Positions 1 through 14,300 are shown, numbered from the stretch's first letter. The stretch is DNA of 64,000 nt from Phoronis australis (GCA_002633005.1 NMRA01000083.1:587161-651160); one strand, 5' to 3'. Numbers and translations: made by a program. Notes: a model not told the origin generated them from the sequence alone.

Positions 1-1874
1 ATTCTCGTATCTATTTTACTGTCCAGTACAACGAAAGCCAAATGATAATTTCGGCATTGAAACGTAGATGTGTTGGTATCGTGATTACTTTTAGAAATGC
101 TACTACCACCCGACCACACAACAGCCGACCAAGATTAGCAGCCGACGTACTTGCCAGAAATAAAACCACATAATTGGGCCAGGTGTCGCTAGTGAATAAT
201 GACGTAACGTTATGCAGAAGAGCACCGACTAAGTTCATCCATTAAAAGTTTACAGACAGAGTTGAAGGTCCACATACTATAGTCTATGGTCAGTGTTGTA
301 TTGGTAAAATTGCAGGGTTTGTGTTGCATTGGTGTACGTGCATTGTTAGAAACAGAATTTTTTGAAGTTCATCAAACTCTGGTTATTGGTAATGTCTCAT
401 TGGGTGTTTATTTCAAGCAGCTATAAACCATGTGGGTTGTCTCAATTTTTTCATATATTTGTTATCGTCGAGATTACCTGTCGTCGTCAGGCTCCATTGG
501 TCGTACGCCATTCTCTTTTGCGTGCAGCGCAGCCACACGGGACTTAGCGTTCCAGTCCAGAGTGCTTGTCTACTTGCTAGGTACTAACCTCTCAAGAAAA
601 ATATGCATCGAAGAAATGAAACAAAAATCGGTGCATTTACCAACTGTTTTTTAAAACCACTTAAAAACTTGTATTAATGCACCTCTTTGTTCATTTTCAG
701 AAGTTATTTTCGAAATTAAATTTTGTTCATACTAAGACAAAAAACAACCCAAGGATTGTTTGTACAATGTATCTATTTGTGCCAGGCACTAACCCATATC
801 TATAAGGCCAAAAGAAAAATTCCACAGACAAATGCAACATGCTGGGTGCTTAACAGTTTCGCCCAAGCATCGGCCATCAAAATATTGTCCACTTGTTTTT
901 TATTGCAAAACACTGTGCAGAAATTTTTTGTTTAGGCATATTGAATTTATTTGAAGAAAATTAAAATACTTGAATTGATAGAGAATGGTCAACAATAAAA
1001 TAAAACATTGAATTTATTTCACTATATTGCATTGTTACATACAACACAGCATGACATTATTTAAAATAAAAGAAGAGATTGAGCAACAAAACGAAAAAAG
1101 GAACTTGGGTATTTGTTTATTTATTTATGATTACAGAAGCTTGTGAAAGGTGAGAAAAAATCTAACATTATATATGACATTGGGTAATTTATTAGAACAA
1201 CTGTATCCAGATCTCATGATCAACTTCTGCCGACCAAGTCTCGAATGGTTACAGTTCTGTTTTGGCTGGCAAGGTATTCACAGAGAGTGAAGAAATACTG
1301 AAAAGAAAAAGAAAGACAGCAGACAAAAATGGTGTTAAGAACAACAAGAGCAAAAAGTCAACTAAAGAAGTCACAAACCAAAAATAAGTAAGATCCATCT
1401 GGAATAAAAAAATCGCGGGCAGCAGTACACCTTCAGCAAATTTGAATGGCTAGTAACTGCTTATTCAGATGCAGAACTGAGGTCTGCCGTGAATGTCAGA
1501 AGTGGTCACCGCTACAGCTTTGGCACTGCTTGTCATTGGTTAACATGAGCTTTGGGAAGATGCAGTTTTCCCAACAGCGACCTCTGGATGGAAGATTTTG
1601 TTGTGATGTTCATACTCTAAGGTGCCATGACATTTTTTTTCTGTCATTGTCACAAAGCGTTCAGAAGAGTATCAATGACAGATTTTTGAAAAGTTACAAG
1701 AAAAGTATGGTAATTATTTAGAACAAAAATATTAGATTGTTTTAAACATGATTGCATTTTATTTCTAATTTTCACGTTCTGGTTATTTCATTGCTTAAAT
1801 TTCAAAATCATGTATTTTCCAGAATTGAAATTCTGATCCAATTTTTACTGATCTAAAAAATCGATATTATACCA

Positions 1875-1954
1875 CATGGGCGGCGCAGCAATTGCGGGCT
1901 GAAAAAAGAGGGGGGCTATAGCCCCCCTCTTTTTTCAGTGCTGCGGCGCCCATG
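1875..1954. mobile_element. 80-bp foldback (palindromic MITE-like) element
   Basis: The core, 1899-1938, is a perfect 40-nt palindrome centred between 1918 and 1919 (CTATAG centre). Outside it, the arms CATGGGCGGCGCAGCA and TGCTGCGGCGCCCATG pair with one mismatch. The left arm carries 8 extra bases (1891-1898). The direct repeat TACCA flanks the element at 1870-1874 and 1955-1959 and looks like a 5-bp target-site duplication. It has no coding capacity, and I cannot name the family. Confidence 0.7.
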
Positions 1955-4739
1955 TACCAGTGAAACAGTCAACTTTCCAATATTTTCTTGGCCTTTTTCT
2001 GCATGTTTTTCTTTACTTACAAAAGCCAACAGCATATGACAACCATAGGAGTCATTATAAAGTGGCTGCCAAAAAGCAATGTGCAGTTGAAACAACTCGA
2101 CATATATTAAAGAAAACTTTCGAATACTATATATTTGTGAGACTTAAATCAAATCCTGTTCAGAGCATAACTTTGAAGAGGAATAATTCTGTGAGTACGA
2201 CAACAAGCCAGTTTTATGCTTAGGCGGACGACCATTGGTTTCCTGAGTGTATATTTATTATGATTGGTAAATGAGAACAAACAAACAAGTACATCCATTG
2301 GAATTCACGCATGCACACCTCAAGGAAGACCATCGTATCTTTTATATAAACAACTGTTACATGAAGTTAATGTGAACGATAAAATTTTCCCATTTCCCAG
2401 AGAAGCTAGCATACACAAAATTTTTATATGCAATTAATTTTTCAGCATCATCAGTATATGTAAAAAAATATTGGTCTCGATTTGTTCTTTACTCATATGA
2501 GAAGTGATTTCTGGGATTACAAAGGCTTACTGTTAGTTATTGCTTGAGACCGTGTTCAGCACAATTGACACGATGCCTCTGCTGCTGCTACCGTCGTCGT
2601 TGTGGCAAGCCTAGCTATCGAGTATGGTCTAATTCAACAAACTATCAATTCCTTCAAAGTCCTGAAATCACCTCCATTTTGACTAAAACACAGTTTGAAA
2701 TCAGTGTTATAATGCTAAGTAGTCTAAACCACAAGTTGCTTTTTGTGATCGAAGACCAGGTTTATAGACACTTAATGTGCGACCTTCATGACCTTGGTGC
2801 ATCTACCCCCTGGGTGCTTCGTTTGTCAAAAAGTATCCAGCTATATCCTTCACTGGATTGCTGTACAGATGTGTTCACTTGTATGGAAAAATGTACTGCA
2901 CCAGTAGACTGAACCTTTTTTGTTGTTGTGGTGGAGTCGGACCAGTGTAATTTCAGTTAGTTTTCCTGAGCAATGCCAGGTAAGGGCACTTCTGGTGCCC
3001 CATTTGGTAGACCTCGTTAGCAGCATATAATAACTAAGACCACCCATTGGTTGCACAGCCTCATCACTCATAATTTTTCACTAAGTTGGGTTTGGCTCAG
3101 ATTAACTATTCAGAATTCTTTGTTATCACATTAGTATCAACATAATACCTTGTGTTTTGATAAACAGCACAGTCTGATACCATATTAAATGGCCATAATC
3201 AAACAAGTCAGGACAAATTCACAGTAAAATAATGCATTCATGCTTATTTCAAAACTGAACTTTTTGTGTGTTTTGTAGTTAACTAATAAACTCATGGCTG
3301 TATTATAGCTGTTCTTAATGACATGTTTTGTGTCTGTGAGACCTGTTTATTTTTGTGTTTTCTTTGGCTTGAAATATCTTGTTGGTCTGTAGAATAAACA
3401 TTCTAAGGTTGTGATCTGTCTGGTGCATAGTTTTGACATTATGTTAAATAATTTGCTAATACTTTATGATTTTTAGTGAATTTCAGAGGTTGTTAAGTAC
3501 AAACCATTTGACTTTTAACTTCAAAGTAAACATCACTTCTTGCACTTACACTCCATCTATAAATTGTTCCAAAAGAGTGACGTGCCAATTTTTAGAAGGC
3601 TTACAAACTAGTTGAGCATGTCAGTGACAAAATGACTAGTCTGGTTTTGAACAAATGGGAGGTATTTCCACTGTCCTCCCATGGTGATTTTGACTGAGGT
3701 CACAGAAATTAGAGGATCTGTTACCATGATGCAGGTATGGTCAATGCTATGAATATTACTTGTTGCCTGTAGTCTGGACATTATATTGTCCTTCCTTGCA
3801 GAGGATTTCTGTGCTTCAGATTGTGTGTGTTGATGTGTGAAGTTAGCTGACTCTTCAACTTATTCTACACTGGCCTACATTTAAAACTGGGTTTTTGTAT
3901 TGCCAATGTTTGCTGTCAATTTGATGTCAATTAACAGCTGTGAAATGTTTGTATTCATGTTGTAGATGCATTAATGTGAGGCTCAGGGTGTTTGATTAAT
4001 GTAATTGATCACTCAGAAAACATAGTGGAGTGGTGGCAAAGCTAGTGTGCATGAGCAGGGCCAGCATAGGCCTAAGTACCTATGTAACTACTCTGACTTA
4101 GGCAATCCGTTGATTTAGTTTTACCCATTGTTGACCTATCAAGGCTTATGCATACAGATGTACACTTAACCATTGTACGAGAAAAAATAAAATATGCCCT
4201 CAGTTTATGGTCAGTCATTGCATAAACGCCTAAGCGAGCCTAATTAAGACACTCATACCAATTAATAACAACACAGTACCCATCCCCAGGGGTTGGGACA
4301 AAGATAACAGTTTGTGGCATAGACCCCCCCCCCCCATCCTGTCCACTTAACTTTCCAACAGGAATGATGCTCACACCAGGATCAGGATTGTAAAACTGTT
4401 AATCAGTTCACTCCTTGTATTAGGCCTACTGAATGATAGGTCAGGGGCATGGGTCTGTCAGCCTGGAGCTGTTTTCATCCCCTGAGTATGTACAGTACCT
4501 AGTGAACCAGAAGAATAGGTATACTGTGATATAATAGGATTAAGGATGTAATCCTGTGGATGATTAGGTATGTGTTAGAGGTACACAAAAGCTATAGGCT
4601 GGGTAACAACAGTGTCATGCAGTTGTATACACTGATCATCTTGCTGTCCAGATATGATGCAACACTAAACTGTTAGAAATAGGGTGCATTGGGCAGAATG
4701 AGTGGGTGTGCCTTTGAGTCTGTCCAATGTTGTGAGGCT

Positions 4740-5220
4740 GTGTAGGACCTTATGGACTTATTGGTGTACTTAGCTTTTGAATTGGTAAAGGTATATATTT
4801 TCTGAAAGGAGAAAGTCTGTAGAATTTGATTTTTGACTTTATACCGATGTGCTACGATTTGGATCTTGTGACGGTCTCTTTTTAGTTAAATTTTGGCAAG
4901 AAAGGTACGTCCATAGCAGAACAATGGTATCAATAACATGACTAAATTTTCTTTGCCATAAATACTGAAGATGAAATCTTAAAATGCTGTTACAGTTTTC
5001 TAAATTATCTTTTTGTTTTATGCAATTTTTGATTTTTTTGATATCCCCTTATGCAAAAGTGGAAACTTTTAAAAACAATTCCTGACAGTCTTTTGTTGAA
5101 CAGTGTATAAAGCACGGTATTTGTGAGTTTCATATGAATCCAGTCGGCCATTTTTGAGATATGATGTTCAGAAGTTTGCCTAGGTTGGCCATTTTTCGAG
5201 GGCCCTAACTCTGATTGGGT
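4740..5220 (-). mobile_element. TTAA-family dispersed repeat, degenerate reverse copy
   Basis: It is similar, in reverse orientation, to the copies at 29567-29910, 42810-43300 and 44590-45110. Shared segments include the tract around 'aaaacaatt', the 'gtataaagcacggtat' block and the 'ttgagatatgatgttc' block. The ends are eroded and boundaries are approximate. It carries no ORF. Confidence 0.45.
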
Positions 5221-6186
5221 ATGTTGACTATTGGTTTAGGCAGTCAAGGTTGTACATGGGTATTCCATTGTTACCTGTTACCCACAATCCATTATGATCA
5301 ATGTCCAAAGCTTGCTTTCTTTTAATTGCTGTCAATTACTCTCACTCAGACATTCATTGATATATTAGTGGTTTTCAAGTCAATATGCCTGATTAAAAGG
5401 TGTGACACATGAATCAAATTCCAATGAATTATACCTGAATACAAAATGTAGGTAATATAAACCAGGTGGCATGTTATTCTTTCTTTATGTTTATAGCTAG
5501 CATCATGCAGGCATATTGTTATAGCTACTGAAGTGCCATTCTATGTTACAAATCTAGTGCAGTTTCACCAGAAGCCTATTTTCAAAGCTGTGACAAAACT
5601 GCAGAGCTATATATTTTGTTGTATTCCTCTGGGTTGCCATTAATCTGTGTAGGATAATGACATGGCATAACCAGTCATCTTTGCTCCTGGTAGGTCTTGA
5701 ATTTTGGATTGCTTCAGGTATGGTACTGTGGTAGGAGTTATGTTTAAATTTTCTCTGGTTTCGGGGTTCTGGTACTGCAAAGACTTCATGTGCCTGTTGC
5801 AGGATTATTACCTAATTAGTGGTGTGCCTCTATTTGGAACAACCGCTTACTGTCCGCCTTATCTGTATACAGTTTTTTCATAAAACATACTAATCTGACA
5901 AGCTTCCTCAGAGTCTCCTGATACTTATTTTGTATCATTTTGATTGTTATGTCATAATAAATGACTTTTTCCTCACACCAACTCTTCTTTTTATCTCTGG
6001 AAATTGAGCTATGTGGACTCGCCCTTTTGTTTTATTTGTATCATTGCTCATTTCTTCTTGTGTTGTTTCATTTTGCCACACCTCTATATTTGCTAGCCCT
6101 ATCACTGACAGTTCACCTCATAGCTGATGGGGATGACATCACTATGCACCAGTCTAGGTGTTTGTTTCATGTCTAAAGTGCCATCT

Positions 6187-6483
6187 GTACACATGCTTAC
6201 CCTAGAACAAGTTACTCCTGGAAGGAGTTGTCGCTAGGTTTGGAGGCTGTGTGGAAACAAGTGCAACTTACCCTACTTATGACAACTTATTATCAGCTGC
6301 GGTTACATACAGCGAGGTTTAATTTTGTGCGCTGTATTCTCATTTGGGTGCTCATTGCCATGCATACATCGACATTACTTCCGCCTTACCCTAGTTATCG
6401 GATATGTGTGTGTGGACATTCCACTTGAAAGAGGGGAAAGTTGCACTAGTGCAAGTTGTTCTAGGGTAGGCATGTGAGTGTAC
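6187..6483. mobile_element. Non-autonomous TIR element (family also near 46.2 and 48.6 kb)
   Basis: The left end GTACACATGCTTACCCTAGA reappears inverted at the right end (about 6450-6483) as TCTAGGGTAGGCATGTGAG followed by TGTAC. Internal blocks such as 'ttgtgcgc', 'gtgtgtgtggac' and 'gcaagttg' are shared with the copies near 46,150-46,440 and 48,575-48,785. This indicates a dispersed, roughly 300-bp DNA element without coding capacity. I could not fix the target-site duplication. Confidence 0.5.
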
Positions 6484-7875
6484 GGGACTTTAAGTATTCC
6501 TTCGTCTTGGCTTTATATTTATTTAACTCACCCTACCACCACCCATGTCTCATGTATTTTCATGTATCTTTTGTGTGATGTTGATTTTTGCTTTTTGCTT
6601 TGCCTATATGCCTCTTTACTCACTAGATGGCAGGGTGGTTTTTCTAAGTTTGTCTTTCCAAAGACAGTATTTTGTATTACTGGTATGGGTATTTCCATTC
6701 AGGGCTCGACTCTTGGCATTATAAACGTCAGCTCGCTAAATGCGATATTATCCGCAGGTTGCCAAACACGATGTGAACCAGGTTGCCAAAACATGGAAAG
6801 CTTTTGTTGGGTGCTTACGAAAGTCCTGACCCATACAATTAATTCACAGTTGGCTTTAGGTTCAAAGAAACAAAATAAGCGATACACTTGAAGTAAAAAT
6901 CTGATGAACCTACTAACTGTTTGCTTCACTTCTTTTCTAATCGAACAAAAAATTAGGAATGTCTTGGATACAATCCCTGATGCAGGCTCACCTCTTGATC
7001 CAAAAGCAGACGATCTGCACACGTTACCTGTGTGTGATTTGTAAACAGGCTCTTCTTATTTTTGCTGAATTATTCTAACTTCCATCTAGTAATTTCTTGT
7101 AGTATTCTGAGTGCTTAGGTGGCGACATCGTGGCAACCTGGAATTTTTTACCAATCTGCATTTATCATAAAAGCCTCAAATGTGACAAACTCAGGGTTGG
7201 GATGAAATATCCTCTCAGCATTTCACTTAGATCCATTGTTTCTCAAGTTCATAAAAATGTATGCTCCCTTTGTACAAATAATAACCAGTACCTAAGTGGC
7301 AAGTAAACATACCGGTACTTACATCATGTGTTGTTGAACTTAGCCACTTTAATGCAGTGAGTGAAAGAATAGACAGAGAGGAAAAGGTGTAGATCAGGAA
7401 CTGGTTCTTCTTTCCTAATGAATTTGTTTAGTTGGATGTTGCCTTTACTTGCTTACTGGTGTGATGCTCTAGTGTTTGTATCATCCTTAGCGTTTAATTA
7501 AATTAAATTAAATTTCAAGCTCAAAACTGGAATATGTAAATCATGTTAGTGGCATTGAGTCTTCCCGCTGAAGCTTTAAGTGAATTCCATTCTGTCTATT
7601 CTTTTACTGAAGAACGATAACTTGCCTGTTAAAAAACAAAGAAGGGTTCTACCTCTACCAAAGCATGAATCAATGCAATGGTTTTCAAAGATAGCTTTGC
7701 ATGGGACTATAAGTATGTAATTTGAATAATGAGACAGTCTTGTCAAGGTGATCGAGACTGGTCTCATATTGTTTACAATGTGTTTTTAATATGCTATTTT
7801 GTTATTTTCAGGGTATCTTAGCATCTTCAGGTTGCCTAGCTGAATCGGGAAATGCGATAGTGAAGAGTTTCTGAA

Positions 7876-7947
7876 ATGGTGACCTACGGGGAATGTCATG
7901 TAGTTTTTCTCTCAGTGGAGAAATGCAACAGAGCAAGGAAGGCATGA
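7876..7947 (+). promoter_or_regulatory. Upstream ORF overlapping the main start codon
   Basis: This ATG opens a 23-codon frame that runs through the predicted main ATG (7893) in another frame and stops at TGA 7945-7947. Scanning ribosomes that start here would bypass 7893 and also the next in-frame ATG at 7923, so the uORF could reduce translation of the main protein. This applies only if exon 1 is spliced as modelled, with the acceptor at 7811. Confidence 0.5.
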
Positions 7948-8394
7948 TACCAAGCGGAAATAATCGACAGTTAAGTAAAGATGGGTGTAGTCAGTCTAGT
8001 GCAAGCGCAGGTCCTAGTTGGCCTCGATCTCGACATTTCTTGCCGTCACCGAAACGCAAACGAGCACCATTACCTCCTAGCTTCCATGATCCTGATGATA
8101 TTAAGCTGACTTTGAGTGATGAGGATGACACCGACCATGTGTCAGGTAGTTGTCCAAACCTGCATTCTAGTTCATTGGGTGGGAGTGATCAGTCGCGGTC
8201 TGGACATAGTAACTCTGCAGCTGTGTTAAGGGCGCTAGATGAACTCAGTCCTCGACAGCGTACCTATGCTTTCTCAGTTGCTCACAGTGAAACAGATTGG
8301 ATTTTGAACAAACCCGTGAAGTTATGGACAAGGCAGGAAGTCCAAGTGTGGGCCTCTTCTGTTGGTGTAGAGGATATACTCAAACACCTACCAG
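7893..8394 (+). CDS. Coding exon 1: N terminus and start of SAM1
   Basis: The exon begins at acceptor TTTTCAG (7810-7811); 7812-7892 is 5'UTR. The start ATG 7893 has G at -3 and follows an in-frame TGA; a second in-frame ATG lies at 7923. It encodes a Ser/Pro-rich, probably disordered region with PKRKR (possible nuclear or membrane-binding basic patch) and an acidic SDEDDTD stretch, then the first SAM helices (LWTRQEVQVWASSVGVEDIL). Donor CCAG|GTAATT. One nucleotide carries over. Confidence 0.85.
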
Positions 8395-11300
8395 GTAATT
8401 ATTTCATTTTTGGACAAGTGTGAAATTACATGTGTTGGGTTTAGATTCTTAGATAAATGTTTTTTTCTTTTTTTAAACAAATGTTTCTGTGCGTCATGAA
8501 TTAGTGCCCCAAGAATGACTGATAACTCAACTGTTGGCTGCATATTGATTTGTTTATTGTGTTCTTTAAAAAGTTTGCTGAAAATTACTGGAGTCAATTA
8601 AAAATCTTATTGTGTTGAAAAACCACTGAACTACATTAAGTCCCTTACAAGAGACTAGCAGGCCCATGGGGAGAAAAATAATATTGGGAGGACACAGATA
8701 TATTGAAACCAGTATCAAAGCCTGGCCTCACCTCTTACAGATGCACCCGTCCTCACCGCTGGTCACCATTACTTAAAACATTCAAGGTTCATTTTGTTAT
8801 GCTCCCCACACTCTAGTTGACACATCATTGGCACATTCTGATGTGTGCTTAACCAACTCACCTCTGCCAGTTTTCTAATGCAACCTACCACAATAAATAA
8901 AAGGCTGGAGGCCAACCCATTGCACTGAAGGTGGATGCATATTTGGGGTATATTGCCTGCTCATGTTCCTCTGATAATGTCACTGCTAAAACATATTGCT
9001 TTCTCTGAAAGATAGGTGTAACTTGGCCTGTAACTTGAGGGTTAATAATGAACTGTTCTATCGACATTTTTCGCTAAACTTGGACATTGTGGTGTTGTCA
9101 TTTGTGTCACAGACTGATATGTTGGAATTTTTAAATTTCCATGGTTAAGGTATGATTATTTTCAATTAAAATTCCTTTCTCCCCTTGCATGTTCAGAAAA
9201 TAGAATTCAAGCAGGCAAAGTAATGGATTTTAATGTTGTAGTTATATGCACACTGTCTCATCATCAGAACACCTGGTGAAATAAAGTTTTATTGATTGGT
9301 GATTAGATTTGTAAAGTGAATCATTTTTGAGGGGCCTGCTGTTCTAAATTATTTTGTATGACATAAATAAGAGGTTAATGCCTTTAATACTTCGTTTAAC
9401 TGATGACGCGAAATGATCTGGCTGCTGGATTTTCATCCTCAATTTTGTTGTATTTGTTTTTACAATATTGTTTTTTAATTTGCTTTAACATATCAAGCAA
9501 TTATCTTAAAAATTTCCGTCTTTTGTCCGTGCTGTGTTTCAAAATATTCAGACTAGTAACCAGATTGCTTAAACAGAACTGTTAAGTTACATTTATGAGA
9601 TTAGTTACATTGTATGCTGAGATATGAAAGAGAAAAAAATCTTGATCTACGACTTTGTCAACGGGGTGTTTTCTTTCACTCTGGTGGCAACATTTCGGTT
9701 TCCTGGAGGAATTTTTTGTTCAATCCCCAGGTGCTCAATAACACCGGTTATTTATGAGCTTGCGGAATGATATCCTTACCACTCAGCATTGTTGATGTTT
9801 ATATTCAATTTATTCAACAATTCAACTTGCTACCCAATCACGTCTCGTTATTTTGTTGTGCAGATATTATGAAGGGTCCTATGCTTATTTCCAAAATCCA
9901 GCAATATTTTGTGAGGAATGATGGTCAATGAGAAATTGTGACGATGACGTATGCCATAAACGGATCAAATAAATGTTAGTTAGCATAATAGTAAGAGACT
10001 ACCTGTTGGACACTACAGTCTTTGTGTAGTTGTACCCCCATTGTCCACCACCACTGTAAGTCACTTGATTGTCTGCCACCAGAGGACAGTGTTGCTGCAC
10101 TGAAGTGCTTCACTTTGCAAGTTCTCATTCCCTCATTACTTGGCAAAATGAGATTTCTCTAAATAATTAGCTTTGTGCTGAAGTCTTTGTAAGGAAAGCT
10201 GGGGTGAGTCCGGCCTCATTTTCGAAAAATAAAAATTTCTCACAAAATCTCACTACTTCATTTTTTAAAATTACTTGAAAAAATAAGAAATGACCAGGAG
10301 TCTTTTTGGGATATGCCATTGATGATTTCACTATAATTATGACAGTGCAGTATGCATTCGAAGTGATCGGGTCAAAAAAGCGGAACTTGCCCCAAGACAA
10401 GTTTTGCCAACCCCTGGGATAACTTTGGCCCGTAGATATATGTACTTGAACTTAAATATAGTTTCATGCTTTGTTCTTTCAGTGACTTGTATTTTCAGCA
10501 CTATGGTGTATCTGAACAAAAAGAAAAGTGACTGTTGTGTTTGTATGTACACATGATGATGCATGTTCATGTACTTGCATGTACTCCTGTGAACTTTGGA
10601 CAACACATTGATACCTGAGAATGGTGGTCTTGGAAGTACCAAAAATAATAAAAAGTTTCTTACGGAAAAATGCAGAACTAGCCCCTGCTAGCGTTGCAAG
10701 AAATATTGTGCTAGCGTTGCAAGAAATATTGTGTGGCATCTTGTAGGGTTCAAGAATATACCGGTAAATGAATACTGTTTCCCATAGAAATAACCTAAGT
10801 GCACATAAAAGAAAATCTAGTGAAACCTTAAGCATTTCACAAGAAGTAAAAACTAAAATAGAAACGGGAAAGTTTGCTACGAGTGAAGAAATTGTACTTT
10901 TGTTTCTTAATCTGATGTGTTCTTAGTAGTTTTTAAAGTCAACAATGAAGAAATTTTTAAGTGAATGTGGGTGATATTTCATGTTGTCGCCACACTCAAG
11001 CGAAACTCACCTTTGGTCACCATGAAATTTCTGTTTGATTATGACCTAGGACCAATATATTACTCCCAGATTATGACATACTTATCTTAACATGCTGTTG
11101 TTGTGTGTCTATAGATGGAGCTGCTTTGGTTTAACAATGATCATGTTTACACTGTCTGGTATTTTTATTAGTGAAATTAATGGAGCGGAAAATGACAGCT
11201 TATTAAACATTGATAAGTTGGGATAGTTGGACTGCGTAATTCTATTTTGTCTGTGAACCTCATCTGTGAGCTTGCTTTTAGGAGGTTTGCAAGGTAGATA

Positions 11301-14300
11301 GGTAGGACATTTCATGTGTTATGAATCTCTCACACCAAACTCATTATTAGAACATCCGATTTCATCTTAGCAGCTTGATGAAAGGGGCTCGGATGGGTGA
11401 AAACGGACCAATTTGAACAAAAACTTGCCTAGAGTGTGATACCGTTGTCGGTATTTTAATCCTGATTGCTGAACTGCATGGTCGGTTCCCATTTGGTGTT
11501 TGTTCCGGTGTCAATTTCTTATGCACGTGATATCATTTGAGACGGAACAAATGCTTGTGTTGTGCGTTGATAATAGTTGAGGTATACGGTATATACTTTC
11601 TTGGTATAGCTGATCAACAAACAAGTAAATTATGATTAAAATAAAACATTAAGAATCCCAGCACAATGTTCTTCTTGAGGTTGTAAAATAAACCTTAGAA
11701 ATTGGTACAAATAGACAAACATTGAACAGAAGTCTGTTACATTGTAGCGAGTAAAGAATGATTTTAGGGTAACATGACACTTTTGTGTCAAGGTAAATAT
11801 GTAAAACAGATTTGTTTAAGTGTAAGAACTATGGTTTATGGTTTTACTCTGTGGTATTTGTGTGCCCAGCCTTGGTTTTCAATAGGTGGCATATCGTATA
11901 TCAGATATTGATACCTTCTCTAAATGTCAGTGATATTTCTTTACATCCAGGAGGGCAAACGTTCGTATGGTCATTAAAAAAGACTCGCTGTTTTTACCGT
12001 GATATAAGTGTCTTGTATTTTAGGGTCTTTGGAAAGTTTCAAGATCTATAAAAACTGGTGACGGTATCAGTATACTGTGTTGATTTTGTCATCATAAAAC
12101 TTCATATCATTTTGCAAAATTAAGGTTTTAGAGAGCTAAATTGAAATTAAAATCTCATAGATCAACCTGCTTTCATTAATAGTCAAAGACTTGCAGCCAT
12201 GTCTTCTAATGTGGGCCTTTGATGTAGTCATACTGGAATTATGCTTAAGTACATGAGAGACAGCAGCTAATTTATAACAGCATGAGAATGTTTGTTATAT
12301 TCACTAGATAACTGTCTCTGTTTACATACCACTTGAGATGCTGGTCTTATTTCAATGTTCTCCCCACTGGCTGGCTCACAGATGAAGGGTGGCCTCCTGC
12401 AGGTCAGGTGAGGTGCTGCATCCTGCTCAAAAGAGACCAAGTCTTCTACATGGCCGCATGATTATCATATCATCTGATGTTCTGCTTTTGTTGTTATGTG
12501 CTTTTATCATTTGTGTTTATTTTCATTTCCTTTCTTGGGTTGTTTTCTTTAAGAAGACTGACATCTGGAACTAGCTGCCACTCATCTCCACAGTTTCATT
12601 TGACTAATTGCCACCTATTCGTTACAACAGCTGTTATATAACCATACTTCTTTATAATAATGACATTAAATCATTTAAGGACACAATGATATGGAAAAGA
12701 AGAATTCCACCAAGTCAAGTTAATTTGTACTTTCTGAACAGCTGCAATTAAACATTGTACAATAAAGTTTGTTTTCTTTTCATTTTAGATCTGGATGGTG
12801 AAGATTTAGTGGACTTTAGTGAGCAAGGGATTGGTGGGTATATACTGACACTGGGCAATCAATGTTGTTTTGGATTTACAGTAACAATGGAAACAGTCTC
12901 TGTAAAGTGGCTGTGATTCAGTGGCTGTAAATGAGTCTTATCACCATTTCAGTTTTTTTAACAACTTCCTCTGCCCTAAATATATTCTTTCTTAAGTAAG
13001 TCCACTATAGATTTATTTATAATTTTTCTTGTATATTCTATTTACTGTGTTACTAATGATTTACATCAATTCCTCTGCCCAGGTCAGCTAGAATCCAACT
13101 TAATAAATCTTACTTTGCCATAAAGCCACATCATTTGATGAAAGCACAAACTAGTGCAAGCTCTAACACTACCAAAAAATGTTTGTCAGCAGTGTCCATG
13201 CTGATCATGTGCATGGTGTTAGTAAATTTCAGCTGTAAAGAAATGAGTGACGTCAACAGACTCTTACAATATGAGAAATATTGAGTCTCTTGTTATCTTA
13301 ACTTATGCTTGATGTCCTCCTCTTGTGTGTCTGTGCACCTGAACTAGTTTGTTTGAAGCTGAATTCACATGGACAAAACTGCCTTATTGGTCTTGTTTAC
13401 AACTAGTGATAACAACTGTGAGGCCATTTCTGTTAGTCAATAACTTTGTGTATACCCACTCAGCTGAATTTGACCACGTTTGGTCCAGTTAGATGGTAAG
13501 TCAACCTATTGGTATTTTTCTCCCAGTGAGCTGAGCCTCCCTTATTAACTGTTGCTCGGTTAACCTGAAATAGACTTAATGATGAGAAAAGAACATCGGG
13601 CTTGTTAAAAATCTTGAAAAAATTGGGACAGCCACCTTTTTCAACATTGAAAGCTTGGAAACCTTTTCTCTTGGAGACCACTGCTACGGAACCTTCACAA
13701 TAAGATTGCTGGTCAGTAACTGTCTCCAGTGTATTCCATGTTCTTACAAAATGGTGATGTGACAACATGGCTGCTAGTGTGGTATGCTCTAAGTGCCATT
13801 TTTACAAGCAAGTTTACGCAAGCTGAGTGTGTAACCTAGCTTGAATTAGGTAGGCCCCAAAAACTTGAACACTATTGAACAAGCTTGAATTTATTGTCCA
13901 TTAGCTTGAACAATATTGGCCAAGCTTGAATAATATTGTCCATGCTTGAATAATATTACCCAAGCTTGAATACTATTGTCCATCCCCATGCCAAATATCG
14001 TATGGATTTTGCCGCAAGCTATTGTTTAACTTGCGAGATCCATCCGACAGGCGTAAGCATTGAATATAACAATACAGGTCGTACGGATATCATACCTTCA
14101 CCTTTTTGAGACCCTAATTCACAACATATGACAAAAACCTCCTGTTTGATTTCAACTCCCCACGACTGCAGTTTCTAAATTGGGGGCTAAATTCAGGTAT
14201 CAATAAAGTCCAGTGCTTATAATTCCTGAGGTCTTTTGTCTGACATCACAGACTCACAGGCCAATTATCTACCACAGTGACTAGGACGTGTACCTGACAA

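Larger units (their letters stand above)
1..7811. other. Upstream non-coding region of the + strand gene
   Basis: I see no open frame with domain content or coding-like structure on either strand; all frames are short. The stretch holds an 80-bp foldback element (1875-1954), a reverse-oriented copy of the TTAA-type repeat (about 4740-5220), a TIR element (6187-6483) and short homopolymer and TTAAA-type tracts (a C run near 4323, AAATT units near 7497). Exon 1 of the SAM/RA gene starts at a splice acceptor (7811). The gene's promoter and first, probably non-coding, exon should therefore lie here or further upstream, but I could not locate them. Confidence 0.55.

Noticed and set aside
2544-2912. 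122-codon frame in the upstream region
   Set aside because: No domain, no coding-like composition and no splice context; expected by chance.
6478-7022. Overlapping frames of 137 and 107 codons on opposite strands
   Set aside because: They overlap antisense and lack domain content; part lies at the edge of a repeat with a CAGGGCTCG-like start. A TIR element here was considered, but the ends could not be paired convincingly.
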